Program-made: the position numbers and the translations under genes
NCBI GenBank assembly: GCA_038501195.1
Contig: JBBPUQ010000001.1
Coordinates: 186,001-250,000, forward strand
DNA: 64,000 nt
Direction: 5' to 3'
From: Nemania diffusa
Lineage: Eukaryota; Ascomycota; Sordariomycetes; Xylariales; Xylariaceae
Shown here: positions 12,246 through 24,114 of the stretch, in pieces
Numbering within the stretch: the stretch's first letter is position 1
How the letters are laid out: each line of letters starts with the position of its first letter
Notes under the pieces: generated by a model
Databases searched by the model: none
Told to the model about the DNA's origin: nothing
Seen by the model: the letters and a program-made list of their open reading frames with translations, nothing else

Positions 12246-15200
12246 CTCTAGGGGTACGCTAATGTATCAATTACTGCGGAGGTACAGGTGTGCTAGTAGA
12301 TTTCATCCGCAAATCATGGGGTGCTGTATGTACTTGCACTAGATAGAGGCGTGTAGGTACCTCTCTAAGGTAAGTATAGGGTCTGTATATGATGCTAGGA
12401 AGATGATACATGCAGGTAGGTTGAAGCTAGCGCATGTGCTGCTGGGCTAGGCCACTGATTGGGCAGCCAACACCTCAGGTTGTCCAGGCACACAGCATTT
12501 TAGGTGTCGTATGCTGTATTTACTATGTAGGTACTAAGTATGCGAGATAGGTGAGTATCTATATCTAGATGTAGGTACCTTAGTGGTCTTCTCACGTTTT
12601 ATGTAGCAACATACATAGAAGCTCTCAAGATGTATTACTCCAAAAAAGGGATAGTTAAGATATGTGCCGGTTTATAAACTTATACCGTTACGTATGTAAT
12701 TCTCTCCTAAGCACCCTTACCATACATACTGTAGGTAGTGTAAAGGCAATTAGCATAACCGAGCCAGTCTCGACAAACGAGGTGTTTAGAAGCCGAGCCG
12801 AGACATGCAATTGGCTCCTCCGCCCGGTTGTCTTGTCTTGTCGTCGTCTCCCAACATTTGACAGTCACCAGGTAGGCAGTGTAGATTATGTAGGTATATA
12901 TACCATGCTACCTACCTACCTACCTCAGGTAATTCTCGCATCGAATGTTACGGCGTGATACAATTCCCTCATGCAGCAGCCATGCAATATCCCTCTGTGG
13001 TTGGCCAATCTCTAGGAATAAGCCTGACAGATGTTGCATATACGTGGGAGAGACCCTGTCGGTCTGAATGCGCTGTTTCTTCTCGCAGAATGTTTTACCT
13101 AACCGCACTTACTTACGACCGCCCGATCTCGCTCAGCTCGATACAGTCGAGGAACATCGTGAGACTCATATGATTAAGAGTACATACATGTAGGCACCGC
13201 CGTTTGATATAATGGATGTGACATGTAGCTTAGGCGTCGTCGTGGCTTAGGTGGGTACCTGGTAGGTTACTATACAGTGTATACTTGTATCTATTTACAG
13301 TACGACTTATCTCGAGCCATGGATTATAGTACTGTGTTACATATATACGCTAGTCCCGACAACTCTAGCAAGACGTCATAAGTCGTACTTACAGCGCTGT
13401 CGGTGGAGCCTCTCTGTATTTGACGGCCTTTTTCCCGCTCGTCCTTCTTCCCGTGTCATTCCACATTCCTTCTACGGATCGATCCAGGAGCACGCATTAC
13501 ATCATTTGACGACACCGTACTCCATTGGTACCTAGCAACTGAACAAAGTCCATCTCTCCCCTACTAGTCAACTGCTTTTCAAATACGTGTTATTGGTTCA
13601 CAAGTGCGGCCATGGCTACTCGCTGAATAGTTGTGTCGAACAAGTCCTCTTACTATCCTATTCTGTACGGCGCACGACAAGGCAAAGAGCAAGTCGGGGA
13701 ACTGATACAACTAGCTCGAATCCTATCAGCTATAAGTATAAACAACTTGTCTTCCATGTCCACCTTGTTATATGGCAATGTTTACCCGGCCTATGTAGTT
13801 GATTCTATCCAAGTGCCCTTACCTAAGTGGTTACTAAGTCTTTATCGTTATTGGCTGCCTCGACGTCGATCGACCATGAGGCTCCCTGTTCGTTTATTCG
13901 GGAGTCAAGCGCCTCTCTTTTCTTCGATAAGCGCGACGTTCCATTTAGACAAACAGGAACGTCGCCAATCACATCAGGCCTATTTTCTCCCCCTTGCCGG
14001 GCCTCTCTAGCTCTATCTACATAGTTTCCCTGTGGACCAGATATACTTAAGACTACGGGCGTCGGCCCCGCGCTACAATATCACTACAGTACCCCGGTTT
14101 CCACAATCTGACTTATTTACATGCAAGTTTTCGAGCAAACAAACCACACTCTAATGCAACCCGAACCAGACTCCCGTCATCACTGACATCAGCACTATCA
14201 GAAAATACGAGAGATTCGAGACAAGTCAATTTTTCGCTCTTCTACAGGCCTCCGTGGTTATGTCTCAAGTCTTGGCTTTGGTACCTAATTCCCTATCCGC
14301 CTACTACGGGCAATATTCGTATCATATAATATAATATAGACCAAAGCCCAACCAGCCCGAATAGGCCCTTTGCTTTAGCGCTCCTGATTCTCCAACTTCA
14401 ATGTCACTCAATCTCGAACGACTACATACACCACTGTAGCATTGTCGTCGCACACGCCAGTACGCTTTCACGATGGTCTCCTATGCACTAAAGGACCGAA
14501 GGGTGCCGTTATCTAATTCAACTCCACTCGACGTCACAATCGGGCCCTTTTTTCCTCTAGCCCCACATGATTCCACTCACACGGCCATACCAAGTATGGC
14601 TACGCTCGCAAGACTCACGATAGTTTGTCGCGTTCTGCTGCTATTCCTACTGGACCGATCGCCGAATATGCAACATAGCGTAGCCCGGTCCAAGAGTATG
14701 CGTACCGGGCGCATGTTGTGGCTATGACGGCTCTGACAAACTCGGGTTGCCTCCTTTCCCAACTATCCACACACGTGGGTATCAAAAGGGAGATATCACG
14801 GCGAGACTGTCGGTGCCTGTACTACATATACCGTAGTCTCCACGACTAGAGATTATCTCATATAAACGAATCTAGCCATGGGTAGGCTCGACGGCCCGAC
14901 TTTACTGCCCAACCATACTCCCTTCGGCCCAGCCTTACCCGTCCTCTTCCAGGTGCTCCACGTCAAAATTGATGGCCGTCCCGCAAATAGTAACGTTCCC
15001 CTTTGAACTATCTTTACCAGTCTTTTATTTTGGACCATTATTGTCACCACCTTTCGGTAATCTATTATACGCCTTCTCTTGCGCATCCATAGATAATTCC
15101 ATTTGGGTTACCGTGGCCTTGCTACCATACGCATAACCTCCCACGGTAAGCCGCGAGAGCCGACCGGCCTAGCCTAGCCTAACTCTCCCAGTTTTTCGGC

Positions 15201-16112
15201 CGGCCGGCGGTATAACCTCCCCGTTAGACCCCGACTTATTCCGAACTATTCGCGACTCCGCCACTGGGGCATGCCTATCTACCATCGCCATTGTGTGGCT
15301 AGCTCATCCTTCCACATTCTTGGCGTCGTTTATTCTAAGATAGTAGTAGCTCAACCCCTTATCGCCCCTTTCTCTCCATGAATCTGCCTAAAGTGTTCGT
15401 TGGCTTACCCGTTATACCCTTCGAAAAGCACGTGAAAATGATTATCCTTCATACACGGATGCTCGCCAAATGCCACGGTCAAAGGGGAATTAGGTAAATG
15501 TTTATCATGCTGCATGGGTTGGGAGAACTCACGATCGACTATGTAAGTGTAATCGAAGATCATCTAAGCTTTCAATGGCGACATATGGTAGGTAATGCGT
15601 ACATACGAACTTGTGATTATGACAAAGCACACTACTAGCTAGCTATGTGTCTAGGAGAAGTTCATAGGTATGGATGAACAGTCGTGGCAACTTGCGCAAT
15701 TCCTTTTCCGTATCGCGGGTCTATCTATCTACATTCCCCAATACGATGGATCTACCATATCCGTGGCTCTGTTTTAACTTATCATGCAGGTACCATGCTT
15801 TTCACCGACTGGGTTAATCCCGTACCAGCCTGCCAGCATGTGGAGCAATGGTCACACAGGCGAAAGTTCCGACCACGAAGCCGGGAAAGTGTGATTTTTG
15901 TTTGAGATGACAACTCAGATCATAGTGGACGGGAAAATCATGAAAGCATGCGTAGCCAATTGTCAGGGTTCTAACCGTGAGCCTTATAAGTAGCTGCAAA
16001 CGGTCAAGGTTCCCAACCTTGACAACGTTCTACTTTTGCTCTGCATTAGTGGTGTTGTGGTTTAGCGTTGCAGTTCTGTTCCGTGACACCAACCTTAGAA
16101 TATGTCAAAGTC
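12246..16112. other. Long intergenic region with no recognised gene
   Basis: About 3.9 kb of normal base composition. Several open frames of 60-125 codons exist on both strands (for example 13,587-14,010), but none shows a known domain, a conserved motif or a splice-consistent extension. AGGTACCT and TACCTACC words cluster at 12,354-12,580, 12,905-12,925 and 13,250-13,265. No tRNA-like or rRNA-like sequence was noticed. An unrecognised lineage-specific gene or non-coding RNA cannot be excluded. Confidence 0.4.
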
Positions 16113-17300
16113 TTACCAGGTTCCTCCACCAACACGGGGACGGGTAACCGTCTCTGGTTGACGCGGGCTGAGATCCGAGTGTTTCCGCGTCATATCACCA
16201 TGCCAGGAACACGCCTCGGCATGCTCGGACGGTTCATACTCGCGGGGCTTGTTCAGAGACAAATCCATACAGGTCAAGCATATACCCTGAAAGGCTCGAG
16301 CAATATCGTGAGCGCCGCCCTTCACTTGCATTTCAACTCGTTCTACACTACAAATATCACACTCTGAGTTGACCGGCGGCTTATACTTAAACTGCGTAGA
16401 CAGGAAGTGTAGGACGTCTCTTAGGGCGGCGCGGTCGAGCATGTCGCGCTGGGTCCCATACGGCACAAGCAGCGCCTCCGTGAAATTCGCGAGCCCCTGG
16501 ATGCGGCACCAGCAGCCGCTATAGATGAATTTCTGCTCAGTTCTGTCGAGGAGTCTGATAAACCTGTCCCGGAGCGCCGCCTTGGCGCCGCGAACCACGC
16601 CTGAAAATACGATTAGTTTGCCAGATCTCACAGTGCTAAATAGCTCCCCGGACCCGCACTTACGGATGACCTCTTTCGGCATGTGCATGTCCCTGTACGG
16701 CCGGAATGACAACTCCTCTTCTTCTTTCAGCGGGTTCTGCTCTCGGATCTGGCTGGCGACGTCATAGGCCAGCCACTTGGTGACGGCCGCGAAGACAGCG
16801 GGGATGCCGAAGGCAAACGCCGGGTAGAGGAGCTGCTCGTACTCGTCGCGCTTAGAGAACCCGGGAGACTGGGTCTGGAACCACTTCGTAAACCACGCCG
16901 CAAGGATGCTGCAAGGCACTCTGTAGCAGCCCGGACGATAGTGTCGCACGGCCGTGACGTCGACGAGGGTGAGCACGCGCCAGACGTCGACGATAGGGAG
17001 AGCGAAGAATTCAGGCGGGAGAGAGTCGGTGTTGCCGTTCGCCTCCATGCAGCTGAGGAGCAGCCCCACAGATGTGATGGAGGCGGCGACGTGGGTGCCG
17101 AGGCGGATCTCGGGGTTGTCACCCTGTAGCTCTAACTCACGAACGACGCGGCTAGAGACGTGGAATTGCACCTCCTCGGTCGAGTCATCTGTTATCATGA
17201 ATACGGCGATGGTAGCGTCGCTGTCTGGGTTGAGGATAATTTCTTCGACCTCGGATGATGTGTCCGACGCGTCCGATGTGTCTGATGCGTCTGATGCCAT
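16113..17300 (-). CDS. BTB/POZ-like hypothetical protein with a C-terminal CxxC pair
   Basis: The frame extends upstream to 17,543, but the ATG at 17,300 opens the natural N-terminus, an Asp/Ser-rich MASDASDTSDASD segment, and was chosen. A consensus GTAAGT donor and TTTTCAG acceptor bound a 63-nt in-frame intron (16,601-16,663) with a plausible branch sequence (AAACTAAT). Splicing exons 17,300-16,664 and 16,600-16,113 gives 374 residues. The first half (about 25-140, SDATIAVFMITDDSTEEVQFHVSS onward) looks like the divergent BTB/POZ fold of fungal families. The C-terminal part has CDIC and CLTC pairs, possibly a metal site. The function is unknown; BTB proteins often act in protein interaction or Cul3 adaptor roles, but nothing specific is visible here. 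The neighbouring NAP gene is on the same strand, 1.1 kb upstream. Confidence 0.65.
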   Translation of the reverse strand: MASDASDTSDASDTSSEVEEIILNPDSDATIAVFMITDDSTEEVQFHVSSRVVRELELQGDNPEIRLGTHVAASITSVGLLLSCMEANGNTDSLPPEFFALPIVDVWRVLTLVDVTAVRHYRPGCYRVPCSILAAWFTKWFQTQSPGFSKRDEYEQLLYPAFAFGIPAVFAAVTKWLAYDVASQIREQNPLKEEEELSFRPYRDMHMPKEVIRKCGSGELFSTVRSGKLIVFSGVVRGAKAALRDRFIRLLDRTEQKFIYSGCWCRIQGLANFTEALLVPYGTQRDMLDRAALRDVLHFLSTQFKYKPPVNSECDICSVERVEMQVKGGAHDIARAFQGICLTCMDLSLNKPREYEPSEHAEACSWHGDMTRKHSDLSPRQPETVTRPRVGGGTW

Positions 17301-18422
17301 GATGGTTGGTAGGGAGAGGGCAAGACGTGAGATGAGAGGGGAGGAAGTCTGAGCCGCCGATCTGGCCGAATCTGATGGATTTGAGAGTAAGGATGATACC
17401 AGGTTGTCCCTAATAGTGTAAGGGGATGTGATTGTGTCGATATTTATCTTGGCCCTTGTAAAGGTAGGTGGTTGAGGGTTGAAGGGTAGGAGATAGGGTG
17501 CAGGCGGGAGGTATTGTAGATAACCGGTCTCTTTCAACCTCACAAACAGGGACTTAGGTAAAGTGCAGACTCATATACAAGCGGTATCTGAGAATGTGCT
17601 TGAGTTTTTAAATCCCTCTGTTCGTTGATAGTTGTGAGATTGGAGCTTGAGGAACCAGATATCAAGGTCAAGGTAAGAGAAGAGGGAAGGGGAAAGAAGG
17701 TCACCTCCTAGAGGCTTACCTAGTGAAAGTACGTAGTTATTAACACTGAATGAAAAGAAGTACGCAGACAGATATAATTATCTTCACTCTGAAAAATTAA
17801 GGAAATTTCGGTATTGCCTTCTTACAAGTGAAGATACCTAGGTACCTAGGTACATATGAAACACAAGGCAGGAGCGAGGGCAGGTACGAAAGTGGCAATA
17901 GTTGCTCTATAGGGTGGGTTATTCTAGCTCGTTTACATATTGCCATGATTCCAGTAAATCCAGGTAGACAAGTACTGCCAGCAGTGTTACCCGTTAATCA
18001 TATTATCACCTAGGTTACCTACATAGACATCAAAAGTATTGTTCTCACAGTCGACTCTGGAAGTATACAGGGGTATATTCTATAGATGCCCGAGGAATAC
18101 TCATAAACTCAGAGTTTAATAGCATCAAGATTGCCTCAAAATTAAGTCGTGGATCTACGTAGGTAGAACTGTATTAACTCTAATAATAACTTAGGTACCC
18201 ATCAATGAGACAAGACATAAAACTACGGAACAAGGTATCGGTTTCTAAAGCAATGACAGAAACTACTAGATAGCTAGTGGCGTGTATTAGATTGCAACCG
18301 GCCGCTATGAGGTATTTCGCTAAGACATTATACTACAGACCTAGGAAGTTCGGCCTCAGTGGTCTAGCAGTAAGAAAGGAACCAAGATATTAAATATTGA
18401 ATTAGCAAACCAGCACACTATA
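17301..18422. other. Intergenic region upstream of the BTB-like gene
   Basis: No recognisable gene. It contains CCTAGGTACCTAGGTA-type palindromic words near 17,837-17,852 and a moderately A+T-rich stretch. It holds the BTB gene promoter and the NAP gene 3' flank. Confidence 0.45.
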
Positions 18423-19765
18423 TCAAAGAAACTGCTCCGAGTCCTCGTCCGTCTCAAACTCATCCTCGTCATCATCGTCGTCCCCAAAGTGGTCCTCGTC
18501 ATCATCGTCCTCATCAGAGCTCTCGTTTTCTTTCAGAGCCGCCCATGCCTCCTCGGCAGCTTCTCCCGTATACCACTTGACTGCCTCGGGGATGATCTGG
18601 TCCTTGAACTGCTCCCCCGTCTCGAACTCCAACTCTAACGCCCATCGTCTCGCCTCTTCGTCGTCTGCGTCTTCGGATCCTGCGGCTCCTTGTGATGGCT
18701 TGAAGAAGTTGAAAAAGGTGTCCGATGGTACGGGCGCTTGGGTAACGCGAGTCTGCTTCGTTCCTAGGTAGGTTTAGTAAAAGTGAGCTCCCCTTCTCTC
18801 TCTCTCTTTCTTCCTTTCTTCTCATTCCATAAACGAGGGACCAACATACTCTTATCCCTCCTCTGCCTCCTCTCCAGCGCCATAGAAAAGTCATTCCCCG
18901 GCGTCCAACAAATCCTGTCCACGCGCACGCACTCGGGCTCCCTCACCCCGGTCCTCTTATCCGCCCTATAAAAGAACGTCTTGCGCAGCACGTCATTCGT
19001 AAAATACGGGTTCGGCCCGAAGTGGAACGACAGCTGGAAGCCCTCGCGGCCCTCCCCCTCAGCCACGTAGTCGAGGCAGACGTCCACAAGATGCCGCAGC
19101 GCGTCCTCGTCGCGCGGCGTGATCGTCAGCGCGACGCCCCTGTGCCGCCGCAGCGCGCCGAGCCAGAAGTCCGGGACGCCCGCCGGCCCGCCGCCGCCGT
19201 TGCCAGCGGAGGAGCTGTGCGGGTCGTAGGCGCCGCTGTGCGAGACGACGCCGTTGACGATGGCGAAGCGCCGGTCGAAGAGCGGCTGGTAGGCCTCCTT
19301 GAGGAACTTCTCCTCGAGGTCGCGCACGGCCTTCTGGAAGCGGGCGGCGACCTACATATAACACTGGAGTCAATAATGTCCACTTGTAGTAATAATTGCT
19401 CAGTGTTTCGGGAGCTTGCAGGAGTAGAAAGAGCAGAATATGCCTGTTGAGGGAATTCATGTCTCTGAGACAGGCCGAAAGGGGGATAAAAGACTCCAGC
19501 GAACTGACCTGGTCCTGCTGGGCCTGCAGGGTGCGGAGGGCCTCGACGCGCTGGCGCACGGGGGCGGGGAGCAGGGCGATGAATTGGGAGGAGGGGGGGT
19601 CCGGTTCTTTGGGGGCGCGAGGTCAATAGCTGTTTTATGTAAAATGGAATGATGGGGTTGTGGCTTACTCAGGTCGAATCTGGGGGTAGTGAGGGTGAGG
19701 TCTTCGAAATAGCGGTCCGCGGTCGTTCGAGTCTCGTGAGGGCGGACTAGGCTTAGGCTTGCCAT
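18423..19765 (-). CDS. NAP-family histone chaperone (Nap1-like)
   Basis: Nucleosome assembly proteins bind H2A-H2B, shuttle them and help assemble chromatin. Four exons keep one frame: 19,765-19,669, 19,606-19,509, 19,351-18,850 and 18,763-18,423, giving 345 residues. Seen in order: PAPVRQRVEALRTLQAQQDQ leading into the long dimerisation helix (about 45-85, AVRDLEEKFLKEAYQPLFDRR), the IVNG turn, VPDFWLGAL, the earmuff-domain core FHFGPNPYFTNDVLRKTFFY, CWTPGNDFS, a Lys/Arg-rich loop, the DTFFNFF motif, and an acidic Asp/Glu tail of about 40 residues, all hallmarks of Nap1. The intron 1 acceptor was chosen at 19,607 because earlier AGs bring in a stop or the wrong frame. The protein is somewhat shorter than typical Nap1 (about 400), with a long Gly/Ser insert before VPDFW, so a lineage-specific paralogue is possible. 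Confidence 0.88.
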
Positions 19766-20623
19766 GCTTACCTTGCACGCTGTGGAAATGGTGCTTTCTT
19801 TTTATGAGTATATATATATATATATATATGTATTTAGGCCGAAGGGTGGAATGGCCTCAAAGATGTATATTTTTCTTTTAATTGTTCGGTTATCTCATAG
19901 GCCGTAAGATTGATGCTATCGACACAATCCGCTGTTCAGAGTGTGCGGGTGTGTATGAGTCGCCCACGTGTTGCATGCCTCGGCAAATCAGACGTGCATG
20001 ATGTATCTATAACATGTCCTTTTCGCCTGCATACCGGCCGGCCTCAGGATTCGCGGGGAGGTTTATGAAGCTACAGATAAGTTTAGATAAGAAAAAGGTG
20101 ATCCGAAGGGAGAAGCAAAACCTGTTCGTTTGCTCAACCCCGATGCAACCAAACTTCACAGTCTCAAGGGGCATTATTTTCAGTGAGTTTTAGATAGATA
20201 ATTGTTTATTGAACCAATTCCTTAATTCCCATCTACCTAGTTCCCTCTCATTTCTCTACACGACACTATCTGTTGTTGTGGAGTCTGGCTCTGTCCTCGC
20301 AGGAATATGCGGGGTGTGGTGGCATTAAGGCCATCGTGATATCGAGCCATCATCCATCGCGCGCGTCAGCCAAGCCGGCGTAGTTTGCGGACAGCTTCGG
20401 CCTATCAGAGTCCGGTCACCACAAATTAGCGGAAGCATGGCATATAACCAAGACATAAAAACCAACTACGATTGTCTATACCTGCTCAATGTTGTATTGT
20501 ATTATTCTTCTTCGAGTATTCTCATTCTCATTCTCATTCTTCTCTAATTAACAATAACATCGCCATGACCGTAAATCGTAAATGAACGAGTAGGTATCTA
20601 GCTGGGATAGAAACCTACCTACT
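19766..20623. other. Intergenic region between the NAP gene and the inverted-repeat element
   Basis: No gene was recognised. It contains a TA microsatellite (about 19,809-19,829) in the NAP upstream region and a CATTCT hexamer array (about 20,517-20,541). Base composition is normal up to the outer end of the left inverted arm. Confidence 0.5.
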
Positions 20624-22020
20624 TACGGTCGCCCACAGGGCTCACTGTCTTATAATTGATTTAGGTAACTACGCCGACACTAATGGCCCCACCTTTTTTC
20701 ATCCTATTACCTAAATTAAACTTACAACTTAATTTTTTATAACTATTTTTCAATTTAGCAATAATTTATTTAAACTTTTATAATAATTAATATATATATA
20801 GTTAATTTAATATTAATTTAAAAATAATTATATTAATTAAATATAATTATTTTAAATTAATTTTAATATATATAATATATAAATATATTATTTATATATT
20901 AATTATATATTTATTTTTTATTTTAATTTAATTTTATTTATTATTATAATAATAGTTTTTAATTATTTTTATTTTTATATTTTTAATAATATTAAAATTA
21001 ATTAATAATATTTTTAAAAAATTAAAACTATTTTAATATATATAAATATATTTTAATTAATTAATAAAAAAACTATATAGCTATTATAATATTATTTATA
21101 TAATTTTAAATTTATTAAAATTAATTAATAATTTTTTTAAAAAGTTAAAACTATTTTAAAATATATAAATATATTTTAATTAATAAATAAAAAAGCTATA
21201 TAGCTAATAAGTGCAATCAAGGGTAGTCAAGTAAAGTAGTAGTAGAAAGTGAGATGTAGATTGAATGGAGGAAAAGACCCGCAGCAATTCCTAAGACCTA
21301 AGGTCTAGGTGTGCGTGTAGATCCTTGTGGGTCCCTATGGGTCCTTATCTAATCTACAGGTGTATGCAGGTGCCACCCTCTCCACAGGTGCTAACCAGTA
21401 TGGCCCACCTTAGAGGCGCGTCACCTTCATACAAGCTCTTCTATCTAGAACCCTTAGAAGCTTTTATCAATAGCTATTATAATATTTTATATAATATAAT
21501 ATTATTTATATAATTTTAAAAATATTAAAATTAATTAATAATTTTTTTAAAAATTTAAAACTATTTTAAATAATATAAAAATATTTTAATTAATTAATAT
21601 ATATTTTTATTTAAAATTAAAAAATTTAATAAAAATATTTTTTAATAAAAACTTTAAAAAATAAATTTATATTATTAATTAAAATATATTTTTTAATTAA
21701 AATATTAAATTATATTTTAATTAATTAATTAATTTTTTTTATAATAAATAATTAAAAAAATTAATATATAACTTTTTTTTATTTTTTATTTTTTAATATT
21801 TTTTAATTATTAAAAAATATAATAATATTTATTATATTTTATAAAATATATAAATTATTAATTATAATTAAATTTAATTAAATATATAATATATAATAAA
21901 TTATTATTAATTTTAAAAAAATATTAAAATATATAATATATTATTAAAATATATAATTAATATAATTTATTATTTATTAAACTTTTAATATATAAAACTA
22001 TTTATTGTTATTTTATATAT
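20624..22020 (+). repeat. Left inverted arm, outer part
   Basis: The first 110 bp have normal base composition; the rest is almost free of G and C. It matches the reverse complement of 58,2xx-59,690 over its whole length apart from a 270-bp insertion at 21,206-21,475. It is interrupted at 22,020 by LTR-C and continues at 54,077. The A+T extreme fits saturating RIP on a repeated sequence. Confidence 0.85.
21206..21475. mobile_element. Small MITE-like insertion in the left arm
   Basis: About 265 bp of normal base composition lie inside the A+T-only arm and are missing from the right arm at the corresponding place. The insertion is flanked by the short repeat ATAGC(T), at 21,200-21,205 and 21,470-21,475, as expected for a target duplication. 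Its ends read TAATAAGTGC and GCTTTTATCA, imperfect inverted repeats (7 of 10 positions). It shows no coding potential. It was either inserted after RIP or is too short to trigger it. Confidence 0.55.
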
Positions 22021-22257
22021 TGTTATATAAAGCTTATAAAAAAAACAAAGCTTTAAATAAATAAAGCTATATTATATAAAAAATTTATAAATAAAAAAAA
22101 AAAAAAAAAAAGTTAAAAATTCTTTTATAAAAAAATTGCTTATATATATATATATAAAGCAGTTTAAAATAACAATAAATAAAGTTATTTATTTAGCTAA
22201 ATAATAAAACTATTTAATTTATTTAAATAATTAAACTAATATTAATTAATTATAACT
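22021..22257 (-). repeat. LTR of element C, left copy
   Basis: 237 bp, aligned along its whole length with 53,840-54,076. The differences seen are mainly C/T and G/A, as expected after RIP. It starts with TG and is preceded by the TATAT target duplication. The terminal CT instead of CA is odd and may mark a shifted boundary. Confidence 0.75.
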
Positions 22258-23848
22258 ACTTTTTTTTAAAAAAAATAACTTGTTTATAAATTATAAAAAT
22301 CGAATATATAAACTTTAATTAATTACTTTTTAACAAAAAAAAAATCGTTTTAAATATTTACTATATTATTAATTACTAAACCTTTTTTTTTTAAATTATA
22401 ATATAGTTTTTTTATATATTAATATTGTTGTTTTTTTTAGTATTATATTTTAAATGTATTTTTTATACATTTTTTTCTTTTTTTATAAAGTTAACAAATT
22501 ATTATTTTTATAAAATTTTTTAATAATATTATTTTAAGCTATTTATAATTAATTATTTAATTTTAATAAAAATTTAGCTATATTTAAATTATTATTATGA
22601 AATTTTTTTAATAATATAAAATTATTTTAAAAATTTTTAATATAATATTATTTATTATTAATATTTTAACTTTTTTAATTAATTTAATATTATAGTTTTT
22701 AATAATATAATTATATTATATATATTTTTTTTTATTTTAAATTTTTTTTTACATTTAAATTTAAATATTTTATTTTTAAAATTATTGCTTTTTTAATTTA
22801 TTAATAAATTATTAAAATATTTTTATAATTAATTAATATAATATTAATTAGTTATTTTTTATAAAAAAAAAATTTATAGTATAAATATATTATTATTTTT
22901 TTTTAAAATTTTATATATTTATTATATTATTAAATAATCAAATTTATTTAAAAATTTATTAATTATTTAAAACTATTGTTTTTTTAATATAAATATATAA
23001 TTATTTATATTAAAATCAAAATTTTAATATTTTTTATTAGCTTATATAATTATATAATATTATATATATTTTAGTTTTTTTTTTATAAAATTTATAAATT
23101 ATATAATTTTTTATATTTTGTTTTAAATATTAAACTATAATATTTTTTTAACTATCAATAAATTTTTTAGTTTTTTTTAAACTACATAATTTTTTTAATT
23201 AAAATAAAATAATATTAAAAAATTTATTTTAACTTTATAAAAAAATAATTTTATAAATTTATAAAATAATAATATTTATATATAATTTATTATAAAGATT
23301 TATTTAAATTAATTGTTTTAATAATAATTAATATAAAATTAAAACTATTAATTTAAATATTTATTTATAATTTTAGTTTATTTTATAATTTTATAATAAT
23401 TTATAAATATTAAAATATATTAAACTTTTATAATTTTATATAATTTGTTTATAAAAGTAAATATAAATTAAAGTTTTTTATTAAAAGTTATTATAATTAA
23501 TATTTTAAAAATTTTAAAAAAATTTTTATAATATATTTATATAATATTTTTTATAATTATTTATAAAATATATAATATAGTTATTAATAAAACTTTTTAT
23601 ATATATATATATAAAAAGATTTAAAATAATCTATAGAATTTAGAGTTTATTTCTAAGTTTTAAAATTCTATATTGATTTATATATATATTTTATAAAAAG
23701 AAATATAACTAAAAAAGTTATACATAAGTTATTTATATATATATATATATAAAACTTATAAAACTTATAAATCTTAATAAGTTTTTGTATTTTTTATTTA
23801 TTTGATTATTTAATAAAAGTTCTAGTTTAAATTTTAATTATATATATT

Positions 23849-24114
23849 TGTTAAAATATTAGTATTAGTTACAACTATATGTTATAGTTTGTATAGTGCA
23901 GTATTTGTACTGCAGTCGTATAAATAGGTATATAGTTATGTAAGCAAGCACTTATTTTGTACGCTAACAAAAATTTTATTTATAATAAAATCTCTAGCTG
24001 TACAAAAAAACTCCTTTTAAATTTAATTATTAATATAAATATAGTACAACTAGCTTTATATTTTATTTATATATAATTTATATATATTATTATATATATA
24101 TAGCTTATTTAATA
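23849..24114 (+). repeat. Copia-B 5' LTR
   Basis: 266 bp starting TGTTAAAATATTAGTATTAG. It is the better-preserved LTR of the pair. The sequence just inside it (TTAATTAGTAGTTG) resembles that inside the Copia-A LTR and is a candidate primer binding site. Confidence 0.85.

Noticed and set aside
13587..14010. Overlapping plus-strand frames of 71-125 codons
   Set aside because: No motif, no plausible splice extension, and two overlapping frames look equally random.
17301..17543. N-terminal extension of the BTB-like protein to the ATG at 17,543
   Set aside because: The extension is Pro-rich and looks like translated leader; the ATG at 17,300 gives a natural start.
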